Source of the DNA: Xanthobacter autotrophicus
GTDB taxonomy: Bacteria; Pseudomonadota; Alphaproteobacteria; Rhizobiales; Xanthobacteraceae
DNA length: 40,961 nucleotides
NCBI RefSeq assembly: GCF_029991245.1
Contig: NZ_JAIVFO010000022.1
Span: forward strand, 1 to 40,961
Direction of reading: 5' to 3'
This document shows, piece by piece, positions 13,722-21,463 of this stretch. The notes beneath the pieces were generated by a model, which saw only the letters and a list, made by a program, of their open reading frames with translations, ran no database searches and was not told the origin of the DNA. A program made the translations under genes and the position numbers. Position 1 is the first letter of the stretch; every line of letters starts with the position of its first letter.

Positions 13722-15047
13722 TCACGCGCTTCTCAGCTTTGTGACGCTAGCTCCGTGAGGTGCTAGTGGGACCACAGCTTTCGCTGCCAGCTCGTCGAGG
13801 GCAGAGACGATGAAGGCCGAATAATGCGCCTCGATCATCGCCGACGAGGTGTCGTGCAGCGCTGCGACCAGACGCACCGGAAGCATCTGTCGCAGGCCGC
13901 GCACGATGGAGCTATGCCGCAGCGCATAAGGAACAACGCCAGCCGGCAACCCCGCCCGCTTGGTGATCTCGTGCCATGGCGCGTCAAACTCCTTTGAGTA
14001 GGTCCATGGGGTGCGTGCTACGCGCTCCCACTTCATTGGCGCCACCTGCTGGTGCTTCCAACGCACAAGGAGCGGCTCCGTGCCGACGCGCCCCGCCATC
14101 GCGGGGCGCAGGGCCTCAATCACGTCCTCGCCTACCGGAACGCCCACCTTAGCAACCTTCTTCGCACCCCTGCCCTTGCGGCTCGCGGGCACCATGATGC
14201 GCCCTTGCGCCGATTGCACGTCGCCGACCATGAGCCGTGCGACCTGTGAGAACCGAGCACCAGTGGCTGCGAGCACCAGCACCAAACGGGCCAGATCGCC
14301 CTCCCAGCCCCCTTCCCGGTCCACCTCCCACGCGGCCGCGATGATGCGGCGAACATCGGCGTCCGGGAGCACCTGCGCCTCGCGAGCAACGGGCGAATGT
14401 CCTCGTTCTGTAGCGGCAAGACCGGCCTTCACTTCCAACACGAAGTGCGCAGGGAGACGCTTGTGATGTTCCTCTGCGGCGGCGTTTAGGGCCGCGCGGA
14501 AGTCATTACAGATGCGCCGCACCGTATCGACAGCAAGCCCCTTGTCGGCGACACGCCTCCGCCATTCCTTTAGGCTATCCCGCGTAATCTCGTGCAGTTT
14601 CTTATCGTGGATTTCATCCGCGAGGACGTGCTTGGTGAGTTGTCCGCGTGCGGGCTTCCTACCGCCCTGCGCCCCGGTGCGGCGCTCATATGCCTCCACG
14701 TAAGCGTCAACCGCGTCCTTCACGGTAGGTGACGGACCGAGTGCAGCCTCACGTTCCTGAACGGCCATGTCGGCAGCACGGCCTCGGGCAAGCACCTGCG
14801 CTTGGTGGAACGTCAAAATTGAGGTCCCGTCCGCATCTTGGCTGTCATCTGCGGTCCCGAGGGCTTCGACGGTGTATTGCTCGTCACCCACATAGCGGCG
14901 CACGACCCATGTTCCACCGTTCTTCCCTCGCCGGTAGCCAAGGTGAAGCCCGCGATCAAGGGCGCGGAAATAGGGCTTCCTCTGCGGCTTCAGCTTGGCG
15001 CGGGCCGCCCTGCTGTCTAGAACCGCATCCCTGACGCGCTTTGCCAT
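13722..15047 (-). CDS. int: tyrosine-type site-specific integrase
   Basis: This 441-residue phage-type integrase has an N-terminal arm-binding region (about 25-100), a SAM-like core-binding domain (107-205) and a catalytic domain (225-425). The active-site residues seen are R265 in TGARFSQ, R377 in YALRHS (the first position of the usual H-x-x-R is Tyr374), H398 in ALHDTSS and the nucleophile Y409 in EAHYSAF. It should recombine the 48-base tRNA-Glu core at both ends of the element. It lies next to the right attachment site, distal to the intact tRNA, and its promoter overlaps the putative arm-type repeats, suggesting autoregulation. Confidence 0.93.
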   Translation of the reverse strand: MAKRVRDAVLDSRAARAKLKPQRKPYFRALDRGLHLGYRRGKNGGTWVVRRYVGDEQYTVEALGTADDSQDADGTSILTFHQAQVLARGRAADMAVQEREAALGPSPTVKDAVDAYVEAYERRTGAQGGRKPARGQLTKHVLADEIHDKKLHEITRDSLKEWRRRVADKGLAVDTVRRICNDFRAALNAAAEEHHKRLPAHFVLEVKAGLAATERGHSPVAREAQVLPDADVRRIIAAAWEVDREGGWEGDLARLVLVLAATGARFSQVARLMVGDVQSAQGRIMVPASRKGRGAKKVAKVGVPVGEDVIEALRPAMAGRVGTEPLLVRWKHQQVAPMKWERVARTPWTYSKEFDAPWHEITKRAGLPAGVVPYALRHSSIVRGLRQMLPVRLVAALHDTSSAMIEAHYSAFIVSALDELAAKAVVPLAPHGASVTKLRSA

Positions 15048-15067
15048 GATCGCACAACCTTATTGCT

Positions 15068-15095
15068 GTGTCCAATAAGTGTCCAATATATGGGG
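15068..15095 (+). repeat. putative integrase arm-type sites, right end
   Basis: This is a second copy of the 28-base block found at 4260-4287, with TGTCCAATA at 15069 and 15080 and only two differences. It lies between the integrase start and the right attachment core and covers the integrase -10 region. Confidence 0.65.
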
Positions 15096-15113
15096 GTGTA
15101 TGGCTCTGCACAA
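15085..15113 (-). promoter_or_regulatory. candidate integrase promoter
   Basis: On the minus strand TTGTGC (15113-15108) is separated by 17 bases from TATATT (15090-15085). Transcription would start near 15078, about 30 bases before the integrase ATG. The -10 hexamer lies inside the second TGTCCAATATA repeat, so integrase binding there would block transcription. Confidence 0.5.
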
Positions 15114-15193
15114 CGGCTGGCATGAATGAACTAACTATTTGATATACCTGAATATGAATGAACACCCGCACACGCATAAAGTGAAATTTCAGA

Positions 15194-15241
15194 ACCCTTT
15201 CACGGTGGAGAGAGGGGTTCGACTCCCCTAGGGCGCGCCAG
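15194..15241 (+). repeat. attR direct repeat (displaced tRNA-Glu 3' end)
   Basis: These 48 bases are identical to the 3' part of tRNA-Glu at 4177-4224, without the 5' half of the tRNA. This is the fragment displaced by integration and marks the right end of the element. Confidence 0.95.
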
Positions 15242-15492
15242 TAGCATTTTTGTCTATTTTTCATCAAGAAATCCAACAGTTTACTGCAACGCACAATCGC
15301 AGTGCGTACCCCATCCTGCACCCGGCTCGCGCCTCCTTCGCGGCGACGGGCGCCGGGCTTCAATCCTCGGGGCGCTGCCATCGCTGATCGGTCCGCGTCG
15401 TAATCCGATCGGGGGCTGCGGTGGTTCTCCGTGGGCTGGGGGGACAGCGGCCGGCGCGGCACAGCGCGGTGTGGTGCCGCCCGGAGGGTCCT

Positions 15493-16389
15493 TCAGGCGG
15501 TGTCGTCCGCATAGATGCGCACGTAGCGCCCATCGACCTCTACCCCCACGAAACGCTGGTCGAACTGGATGCACAGGCGCTGGGCCGTCGCCACGATGGC
15601 ATCGGTGCTGTCGGTGCGGATGCGGGCGAGCAGGATCGGACGCCGCCGCCCCTCATAGATCGCATCCGCCTGCTGCACGGTGGCGGAGGGAAAGCTGCGC
15701 GCCAGCGTGAGGCAGAAGGCGTCCACGTCCCCATCGCTCAGGGCGCGGCAACTGGTGTTGGGCAGATAGATGAGATGCACCTGCTGCCCGACCGCATGTT
15801 CAAGGTGCCGGACAGCGACCGCGTGGCCTTCGATCTCGAAGGCGGCGGCTTCGCGGATCGCATGTTCCACGTCGCGGGCGGTCTTGTCGAATACCTCCTC
15901 CAGCATGGCATTGGCGCCGCGACCGGCGTCGATGAGCTGGCGGCACCCGTCCAGATAGCCGAGCTTGCGGTCCGCGCTCCAGCCGGCGGGCGGCGACACG
16001 ACGATGGCGCGCAGGTTGGAGATGACATCGGCCATCTTGACGATGCGCGCATCCGGGGATTTCGCCGCCATGACGGCGATGCGATGGCGCCGCCGTGCGT
16101 CCTTGGGAAGCGACATGTCGTCGGAGTTTTCGGTGACGATGGTGGCCACCCGGGCACCGAACGCCTGCGCCACATCATCCGCGGAATGGGCCGTGTCCTC
16201 CACCACGTCGTGGAGCAGGGCGGCAATCAGGAGCTCCACGTCCGCGCCCCCGGTGGCACGGGCGACGAGATCCAGCACCTCGATCAGGTGGTTGATGTAA
16301 GGCTCCTGAGCCGCGCCCTTGCGGCGCTGGTTGGCGTGCGCCTCGGCCGCGAAGGCCAAAGCGCGCGTCAGCTCGGTGATGGCCATCAT
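15493..16389 (-). CDS. HD-domain (p)ppGpp-hydrolase-like protein
   Basis: Residues 5-175 of this 298-residue protein form an HD metal-dependent phosphohydrolase of the SpoT/MESH1 type: H34 in YINHLIEV, H60-D61 in LLHDVVEDT with E64-D65, and D121 in KMADVISNL. The C-terminal 120 residues are an extra domain I do not recognise. A role in removing (p)ppGpp or a related nucleotide is inferred from the HD residues. It is the last gene of the acyl-metabolism operon: its first ATG shares one base with the CoA-transferase stop. A second in-frame ATG follows directly, so the start could be three bases later. Confidence 0.8.
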   Translation of the reverse strand: MMAITELTRALAFAAEAHANQRRKGAAQEPYINHLIEVLDLVARATGGADVELLIAALLHDVVEDTAHSADDVAQAFGARVATIVTENSDDMSLPKDARRRHRIAVMAAKSPDARIVKMADVISNLRAIVVSPPAGWSADRKLGYLDGCRQLIDAGRGANAMLEEVFDKTARDVEHAIREAAAFEIEGHAVAVRHLEHAVGQQVHLIYLPNTSCRALSDGDVDAFCLTLARSFPSATVQQADAIYEGRRRPILLARIRTDSTDAIVATAQRLCIQFDQRFVGVEVDGRYVRIYADDTA

Positions 16390-17081
16390 CAGCCGATCCG
16401 CATCTCGGGGACGTCACCGTCGACAATGAGGCGCGCGGAGGTCTGGGCGAGGATCTGGTCGATGCTCACGTCCGGCCCGCGCTCCCGCAGCAGAAGGCCC
16501 TCGTGGGTCGGCTCGATCACCGCAAGCTCGGTGACGATGAGGCTGATGCGGCGCATGGCGGTCAGGGGCAGAGAGCATTCCGGCACGATCTTGGCCTCGC
16601 CCTTGGCGGAGTGGACCATGGCGACCACCACGCGCTTTGCGCCGGCGACGAGATCCATGGCGCCGCCCATGCCCGGCACCATCTTGCCGGGCACCATCCA
16701 GTTGGCGAGGTAGCCGCGTTCATCCACCTGCAGGCCGCCGAGTACGGTCATGTCGAGATGGCCGCCGCGGATGAGGCCGAAGCTCATGGCGCTGTCGATG
16801 GAGGCCGCGCCCGGCAACGCCGTGACGAATCCGCCGCCGGCGTCCGTGAGGTGCGGGTCCTCCATGCCTTCCGGCGGGCGGGCGCCGAGGCCGATCACGC
16901 CGTTCTCAGCCTGGAAATAGACACCGGAATCGTGCGGCAAGTAGTTCGCCACCATGCTCGGCAGGCCGATGCCGAGGTTGACCAGCATGCCCGGCTTGAT
17001 CTCCTGCGCCACGCGGCGGGCGATCACTTCCTTGGCGCTCATGCCCGCGCGCGGGCGACCCATCACCTTGGCATCCATCAC
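16389..17081 (-). CDS. 3-oxoacid/acetate CoA-transferase subunit B
   Basis: This beta subunit of a family I CoA transferase moves CoA between acyl-CoA and a free acid such as acetoacetate or 3-oxoadipate. The 230-residue protein has the catalytic glutamate E59 in AENGVIGLG and the GIGLPSMVANYL nucleotide-loop segment, and it ends in MRIG. The first 13 residues precede the usual start of the family, so the true start may be at the in-frame ATG of MSAKEV (17042). It overlaps subunit A by four bases (17078-17081). The exact acid substrate cannot be read from sequence. Confidence 0.9.
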   Translation of the reverse strand: MMDAKVMGRPRAGMSAKEVIARRVAQEIKPGMLVNLGIGLPSMVANYLPHDSGVYFQAENGVIGLGARPPEGMEDPHLTDAGGGFVTALPGAASIDSAMSFGLIRGGHLDMTVLGGLQVDERGYLANWMVPGKMVPGMGGAMDLVAGAKRVVVAMVHSAKGEAKIVPECSLPLTAMRRISLIVTELAVIEPTHEGLLLRERGPDVSIDQILAQTSARLIVDGDVPEMRIG

Positions 17082-17731
17082 GCGGCCCTCGCGAGCAAGT
17101 GGTCGACGAGCACGCCCGGCGTCTTCACCGCGTCAGGCGGGATGACACCGATCGGCACGATCATTTCCGGCTCCACGATCACAGTGCGGCCAGCCAGCGC
17201 CATGATCGGATTGAAATTGTGGGCGGTCAGCGAATACATGAGGTTGCCGGCATAGTCGGCCTGCTGGGCGGCAATCAGGGCGAAGTCGCCGTGGATGGGC
17301 TTCTCCACCAGATAGCGCTTGCCGTCGATCTCCAGGACCTGCTTGCCCTCTTCCACGGGCGTGCCGATGCCGGTGGCGGTGACAACCGCGCCCAGTCCGA
17401 CACCCGCGGCGCGGATGCGCTCCACCAGGGTCCCCTGCGGCACCAGCTCGATCTCAACCTCCCCGGCGATCATCTTCTGCTGGATCTCCGGGTTGAGGCC
17501 GATGTGGGACATGATCGCCCGGGAGATCGCGCCGGCGCTGACCAGCTTGCCGATGCCGCGGCCCGGCAGGGCGGCGTCGTTGGCCACCACGGTGAGGTTC
17601 TTCACGCCGCGCGCCACCAGGGCGTCGATCATGCGTTCGGGAGTCCCCACGCCCATGAAACCGCCGATGAGCACGACCGCTCCGTCCGGAACGAGTTCCG
17701 CCGCCTCCTCCGGTCTGATCGCCTTCCTCAT
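17078..17731 (-). CDS. 3-oxoacid/acetate CoA-transferase subunit A
   Basis: This alpha subunit (217 residues) has the GGFMGVGTPE loop at about 23-32, the NDAALPGRGIGKLV segment and GTLVERIRAAG. Length and motifs match the AtoD/ScoA/PcaI group. It follows the acetate-kinase gene by 11 bases and overlaps subunit B. In this operon the transferase could activate acetate or acetoacetate using CoA from another acyl-CoA, linking the acetyl-phosphate branch to 3-oxoacids. Confidence 0.9.
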   Translation of the reverse strand: MRKAIRPEEAAELVPDGAVVLIGGFMGVGTPERMIDALVARGVKNLTVVANDAALPGRGIGKLVSAGAISRAIMSHIGLNPEIQQKMIAGEVEIELVPQGTLVERIRAAGVGLGAVVTATGIGTPVEEGKQVLEIDGKRYLVEKPIHGDFALIAAQQADYAGNLMYSLTAHNFNPIMALAGRTVIVEPEMIVPIGVIPPDAVKTPGVLVDHLLARAA

Positions 17732-17742
17732 GTCCCTCTCCT

Positions 17743-18945
17743 TCAGCCCGCCGCCGCCTCGGTGCCCGACGACAGCCGTTTGGCTGCGCGGGCGATGACG
17801 ATTTCCTCGTTGGTCGGAACCACCATGATCCGCGCCCGGCTGAAATCGGTCGAGATCACGCGGGTGTTGCTGTCATTGCGGTCGTGGTCCAGTTCCAGCC
17901 CGATCCAGTCCAGCCCGTCGCAGATGCGCCGGCGGATCTTGCGTGAATTCTCGCCGATCCCGCCGCAGAAGACGAGGGCATCGAGCCCGCCAAGGGCCGC
18001 AGCCAGGCCGCCCAGCTCGCGGCGGATGCGGAAGACGAAGTAGTCGATGGCCTCGTTGGCCTCCGGCACGCCCGCGCTCTCCAGCACACGCATGTCGTTG
18101 GAGATGCCCGACAGGCCGAGCAGCCCCGACTTGGTGTAGAAGATGTCCCGCACCTCGTCGATGCTGCGGCCTTCCTGCTGGACCATGTAGAAGATGACGC
18201 CGGGATCCACCTGGCCGCAGCGGGTGCCCATGGGCAGGCCGTCGAGGGCGGTAAATCCCATGGTGGACGCCACCGAGCGTCCGCCGAGGATGCCGCACAT
18301 GGAGGCCCCGTTGCCGAGATGGGCAACCACCACCCGGCCGGCATGGATCAGCGGCGCGGTCCGCTTCAGCTCCTCTGACACATATTCATAGCTGAGGCCA
18401 TGGAAGCCATAGCGGCGGATGCCCTTGTCGTAATACTCGCGCGGCAGGGCGAAGACGTCATTGGCCTTGGGGTGGTGACGATGGAAGGCGGTATCGAAGC
18501 AGGCCACCTGCAGCGCCTCGGGGAAGGCGGCCTGCGCCGCCTCGATGCCGGCGATGTTGTGCGGCTGGTGGATGGGGGCGAAGGGCGACAGGCGCTTCAG
18601 CTCCGCCATCACCTGGCCGGTCACCACCATCGGCGCGGTATAATGGGGGCCGCCATGCACCACGCGGTGGCCGACCACCGATGCCTTGGCACCGGGAAAG
18701 CTCGAACGCAGCAAGGCGAGCACGGTGGCGAGCGCGCTGGTGTGATCGGCGGCTTCGGTTGCGGGCAGTTCCCGCTCCACGCGGGCCAGCCGGTCACCGA
18801 GATTGGCTTTCAGCCGGGGCTGCCCGCCGATGTTCTCCACGAGGCCGATGGCCATCTGCGCCGGCTCGCCGGAGATGTCGAACAGGCTGAACTTCAGCGA
18901 GGACGAGCCGGCGTTGAGGGTGAGGGTGACCGGCAGCATGGTCAT
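17743..18945 (-). CDS. ackA: acetate kinase
   Basis: Acetate/propionate kinase reversibly makes acyl-phosphate and ADP from the acid and ATP. The 400-residue protein has the diagnostic NAGSSSLKF near residue 11, GHRVVHGG, the FDTAFH segment, GFHGLSYEYV and HLGNGASM, and the C-terminal GGIGENS loop. It begins at an ATG (18943-18945) overlapping the stop of the MaoC-Pta gene, so kinase and phosphotransacetylase are translationally coupled. An apparent longer frame through the upstream gene is not a fusion. Confidence 0.95.
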   Translation of the reverse strand: MTMLPVTLTLNAGSSSLKFSLFDISGEPAQMAIGLVENIGGQPRLKANLGDRLARVERELPATEAADHTSALATVLALLRSSFPGAKASVVGHRVVHGGPHYTAPMVVTGQVMAELKRLSPFAPIHQPHNIAGIEAAQAAFPEALQVACFDTAFHRHHPKANDVFALPREYYDKGIRRYGFHGLSYEYVSEELKRTAPLIHAGRVVVAHLGNGASMCGILGGRSVASTMGFTALDGLPMGTRCGQVDPGVIFYMVQQEGRSIDEVRDIFYTKSGLLGLSGISNDMRVLESAGVPEANEAIDYFVFRIRRELGGLAAALGGLDALVFCGGIGENSRKIRRRICDGLDWIGLELDHDRNDSNTRVISTDFSRARIMVVPTNEEIVIARAAKRLSSGTEAAAG

Positions 18946-20354
18946 CGGGCACCATCCTTCACGGCGGCCTTCAGGGCGCTGATGCGCGCGTGGTGGATGG
19001 CGGCGACGGCGCAGGAGGCGAGGCGCGCCTTGGCGCTGTCGGCGCGCGAGGTGAGAATGATCGGCACCTTGGCCCCCATCACCAGCCCCGCCCCCTCCGC
19101 ATGGGAGACATAGGTCAGCTGCTTGGCCACCATGTTGCCGGCATCGAGGTTCGGCACCACCAGGATATCGGCATGGCCGGCCACGGGGGAAACGATGCCC
19201 TTGGTGCGGGCGGCGGCGACGTCGATGGCATTGTCCATGGCCAGGGGCCCGTCCACCAGCCCGCCGGTGATCTGGCCGCGCTCGGCCATCTTGGAGAGCA
19301 GGGCGGCATCCACGGACGAGGCGATCTGCGGGTTCACCGTCTCCACCGCGGACAGAACGCCGACCTTCGGCTGGGCGATGCCCAGCGAGATGGCAAGGTC
19401 GATGGCGTTCTGCACGATGTCGATCTTGGTTGCGAGATCCGGCTGGATGTTGATGGCGGCGTCCGTCACCAGCAGCGGATGGGCGAGGCCCGGCACGTCC
19501 ATGACGAAGATATGGGTGAACCGCCGCCCGCCGCGCAGGCCGTTCTCCTTGCGCAATGCGGCGTGCAGCAGTTCGTCGGTGTGCAGGTGGCCCTTCATGA
19601 GCGCGCTGGCGCGGTGCTGGGCAACGAGGTCCACCGCCGTGTGGGAGGCCGCGGCGTGATCGGCCACGTCGAGGATCTCGATGCCGTCGAGGCTCTCGCC
19701 GCACTCGCGTGCCGCCGCCTCAATCTTGTCGCGGGCGCCGATGAGGATGGGTATGATGAGACGATGGCGGGCAGCCAGCAGGGCGCCGCCGAGGGAGTTC
19801 GCCTCCTCCGGCGCCACGACTGCGACGGTGAGCGGTTCCAGCGTCTCGGCCTGGGCCACGAGCGCATCGAAGTGGCGGTGACGCTGAACCAGCAGGCCCG
19901 GAATGTCCTGCTCCTCGTATGCGATCTTGGTCCGCGGAGCCGTCACCACCGCCTCGCCCCGCAGCAGCACCTCCTGCGGATTTTCGCGAGAGACAGAGGT
20001 GGCCAGCACGACATCGCCGTCGTCCCGCTTCTCGGTGATGCGGACATGCACCACCAGATCGTCGCCGGCCTTGGCGCGGTGGAGGAACTCGAAATTCTGC
20101 GAGCGGTAGCGCGTGCCGGCTCCGGGCAGGATGTTGCCGAGCACCGCGGAGATGAGCGAGCCGACCCACATGGCCGGGGCGGTCACCTCGTCGTGCTTGC
20201 CGTCATGGTTGAGGTCGTAACCCGGCAGGTGAAGGGGGTTGTGGTTGCCGGAGGCGGTCGCGAACACGAAGAGGTCGTCCGCCGTACAGATGCGGCGCAA
20301 CTCGGCAGTGTCGCCCACCTGGAGCTCGCTGAACGTCCTGTTCTCACGCTTCAT
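18942..20354 (-). CDS. MaoC-like hydratase / phosphate acyltransferase fusion
   Basis: This 470-residue protein joins two enzymes. Residues about 8-140 are a MaoC-type hot-dog hydratase domain (TASGNHNPLHL with the dehydratase Asn/His near residue 38). Residues about 155-470 are a phosphate acetyl/butyryltransferase (PEEANSLGGALLAA, AALRKENGLRGGRRF, VTDAAINIQPDL, VGVLSAVE). Such bifunctional enoyl-CoA hydratase/phosphate acetyltransferase proteins are known in proteobacteria. The ATG of MKREN (20352-20354) was chosen over 20417 because the added residues do not belong to the family. It is coupled to acetate kinase and follows FabI by 77 bases, so hydration, phosphorolysis and kinase steps are encoded in one unit. 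Confidence 0.92.
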   Translation of the reverse strand: MKRENRTFSELQVGDTAELRRICTADDLFVFATASGNHNPLHLPGYDLNHDGKHDEVTAPAMWVGSLISAVLGNILPGAGTRYRSQNFEFLHRAKAGDDLVVHVRITEKRDDGDVVLATSVSRENPQEVLLRGEAVVTAPRTKIAYEEQDIPGLLVQRHRHFDALVAQAETLEPLTVAVVAPEEANSLGGALLAARHRLIIPILIGARDKIEAAARECGESLDGIEILDVADHAAASHTAVDLVAQHRASALMKGHLHTDELLHAALRKENGLRGGRRFTHIFVMDVPGLAHPLLVTDAAINIQPDLATKIDIVQNAIDLAISLGIAQPKVGVLSAVETVNPQIASSVDAALLSKMAERGQITGGLVDGPLAMDNAIDVAAARTKGIVSPVAGHADILVVPNLDAGNMVAKQLTYVSHAEGAGLVMGAKVPIILTSRADSAKARLASCAVAAIHHARISALKAAVKDGAR

Positions 20355-20431
20355 GCTCTGGGCGCCTTCTGTGAGCCGCCCCTGGGACGGCGCCGGGACG
20401 ATGAAAGTGGCGGACAATCGGTGCCGCCATA

Positions 20432-21196
20432 TCAGCCGATGATGCTGTAGCCGCCGTCGATCTGGTGGACACCGCCGGTGACGTTCGCCGCCTCGCGGCT
20501 GGCGAGGAAGGCGGCGAAGGCGCCCACGTCCTCGATGGAGGCGAGGAGGTGGGTCGGCGCGCGTTCGGCGGCGGCGGCGAGGAGGTCATCGAAATGGCCG
20601 ATGCCGGAGGCGGCGCGGGTCTTCAGGGGGCCGGGCGAAAGCGCATGGACGGAAATGCGCTTCTCGCCCAGCTCCGCAGCGGCGTAACGCACCACCGACT
20701 CGAGCGCGGACTTCACGGGACCCATGACGTTGTAATGCTCGACGACCTTCTCGGCGCCGTAGAACGAAACGGTCATGCAGGTGCCGCCTTCTCGCATCAG
20801 CGGTTCGGCGAGGCGGATCATGCGCAGGAAGGAGTGGACCGAGACGTCCATGGCCGTGGCGAAGCCCTCCGCCGAGCAGTCGACCACGCGGCCGTGCAGG
20901 TCGTCCTTCGGGCAGAAGGCGATGGAGTGGAGCAGCGTGTCGAGCCGCCCCCAGCGGGCCGTAATCTCTTCGAACACAAGCTCAAGCTGGCCAGGAATGC
21001 TGACGTCGAGGGGCAGGATCAGCTCGGCGCCGATGGATTCGGCGAGAGGGCGGACATGGGGCTCCGCCCGTTCGTTGAGATAGGTGATGGCCAGCTTTGC
21101 GCCCTGGTCGTGGAAGGCCTTCGCGCAGCCCCAGGCGATGGACTGGTCATTGGCGACGCCAACCACGAGCGCCTTGTGATCGTGAAGCTTGAACAT
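20432..21196 (-). CDS. fabI: enoyl-ACP reductase (FabI type)
   Basis: This NAD(P)H-dependent enoyl-ACP (or enoyl-CoA) reductase is in the short-chain dehydrogenase fold. The 254-residue protein has the FabI cofactor pattern VVGVANDQSIAWG (residues 11-23), SIAFCPKDDL and the catalytic Y155-x6-K162 pair with Y146 preceding it, close to the E. coli FabI numbering. It starts the operon with MaoC-Pta, AckA and the CoA transferase. This setting suggests a dedicated enoyl reductase working on short-chain acyl compounds rather than the housekeeping FabI, although that is inference. Confidence 0.92.
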   Translation of the reverse strand: MFKLHDHKALVVGVANDQSIAWGCAKAFHDQGAKLAITYLNERAEPHVRPLAESIGAELILPLDVSIPGQLELVFEEITARWGRLDTLLHSIAFCPKDDLHGRVVDCSAEGFATAMDVSVHSFLRMIRLAEPLMREGGTCMTVSFYGAEKVVEHYNVMGPVKSALESVVRYAAAELGEKRISVHALSPGPLKTRAASGIGHFDDLLAAAAERAPTHLLASIEDVGAFAAFLASREAANVTGGVHQIDGGYSIIG

Positions 21197-21278
21197 GCGC
21201 CCCCCAAGAGCGTGCGGACCTTCGCACGACGGCCCAAAGTCCGTTCCCGTGAGACGCTAAATGATGTTTGCATAAGTT

Positions 21279-21307
21279 TTGCGAAATATTCGTGTCTGTA
21301 TTATAAT
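21279..21307 (+). promoter_or_regulatory. candidate plus-strand promoter in the fabI upstream region
   Basis: TTGCGA (21279-21284), a spacer of 17 bases and a perfect TATAAT (21302-21307) form a strong sigma70-like promoter directed rightward, away from fabI and antisense to the alpha/beta hydrolase gene. No plus-strand gene follows. It lies in an AT-rich island (about 21255-21370). Confidence 0.45.
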
Positions 21308-21463
21308 TGATCTGTATTAAAACTCATCTCTGCGGCGGTGATTTATAGAGATTCAATTCTCGAAGGTAGTCTGTCCTCAGTCTCCATACAGCCTTGGGTG
21401 GACACATCGTCGGGCGCGGTGCAGGGCGAGCCGCCTCGCGGCGGGATCGCGAAAGAGGTCCAG

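Larger units (their letters stand above)
4177..15241. mobile_element. tRNA-Glu-integrated phage-satellite-like element (about 11 kb)
   Basis: Perfect 48-base direct repeats (4177-4224 and 15194-15241) bound an 11,017-base unit. It contains a tyrosine integrase near the distal end, an AlpA-like regulator, a helix-turn-helix protein, a terminase-small-subunit-like protein, small phage-type genes and accessory genes, all on the minus strand. The repeat is the 3' end of tRNA-Glu, a classic integrase target. There is no portal, large terminase, major capsid, tail, conjugation or transposase gene, so the element cannot make its own particles. The combination of integrase, AlpA and small terminase without a large terminase is that of phage-inducible chromosomal islands. 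A decayed prophage is the main alternative. Confidence 0.85.

Noticed and set aside
4149..15241. Integrative conjugative element or transposon
   Set aside because: No relaxase, coupling protein, type IV secretion or transposase gene and no inverted terminal repeats; the ends are tRNA-derived direct repeats with an integrase and phage-type genes.
17743..19704. A 653-residue frame extending acetate kinase upstream into the MaoC-Pta gene
   Set aside because: The extra N-terminal part is Arg/Gly/Pro-rich shadow of the fusion gene; acetate kinase starts at the overlapping ATG at 18945.
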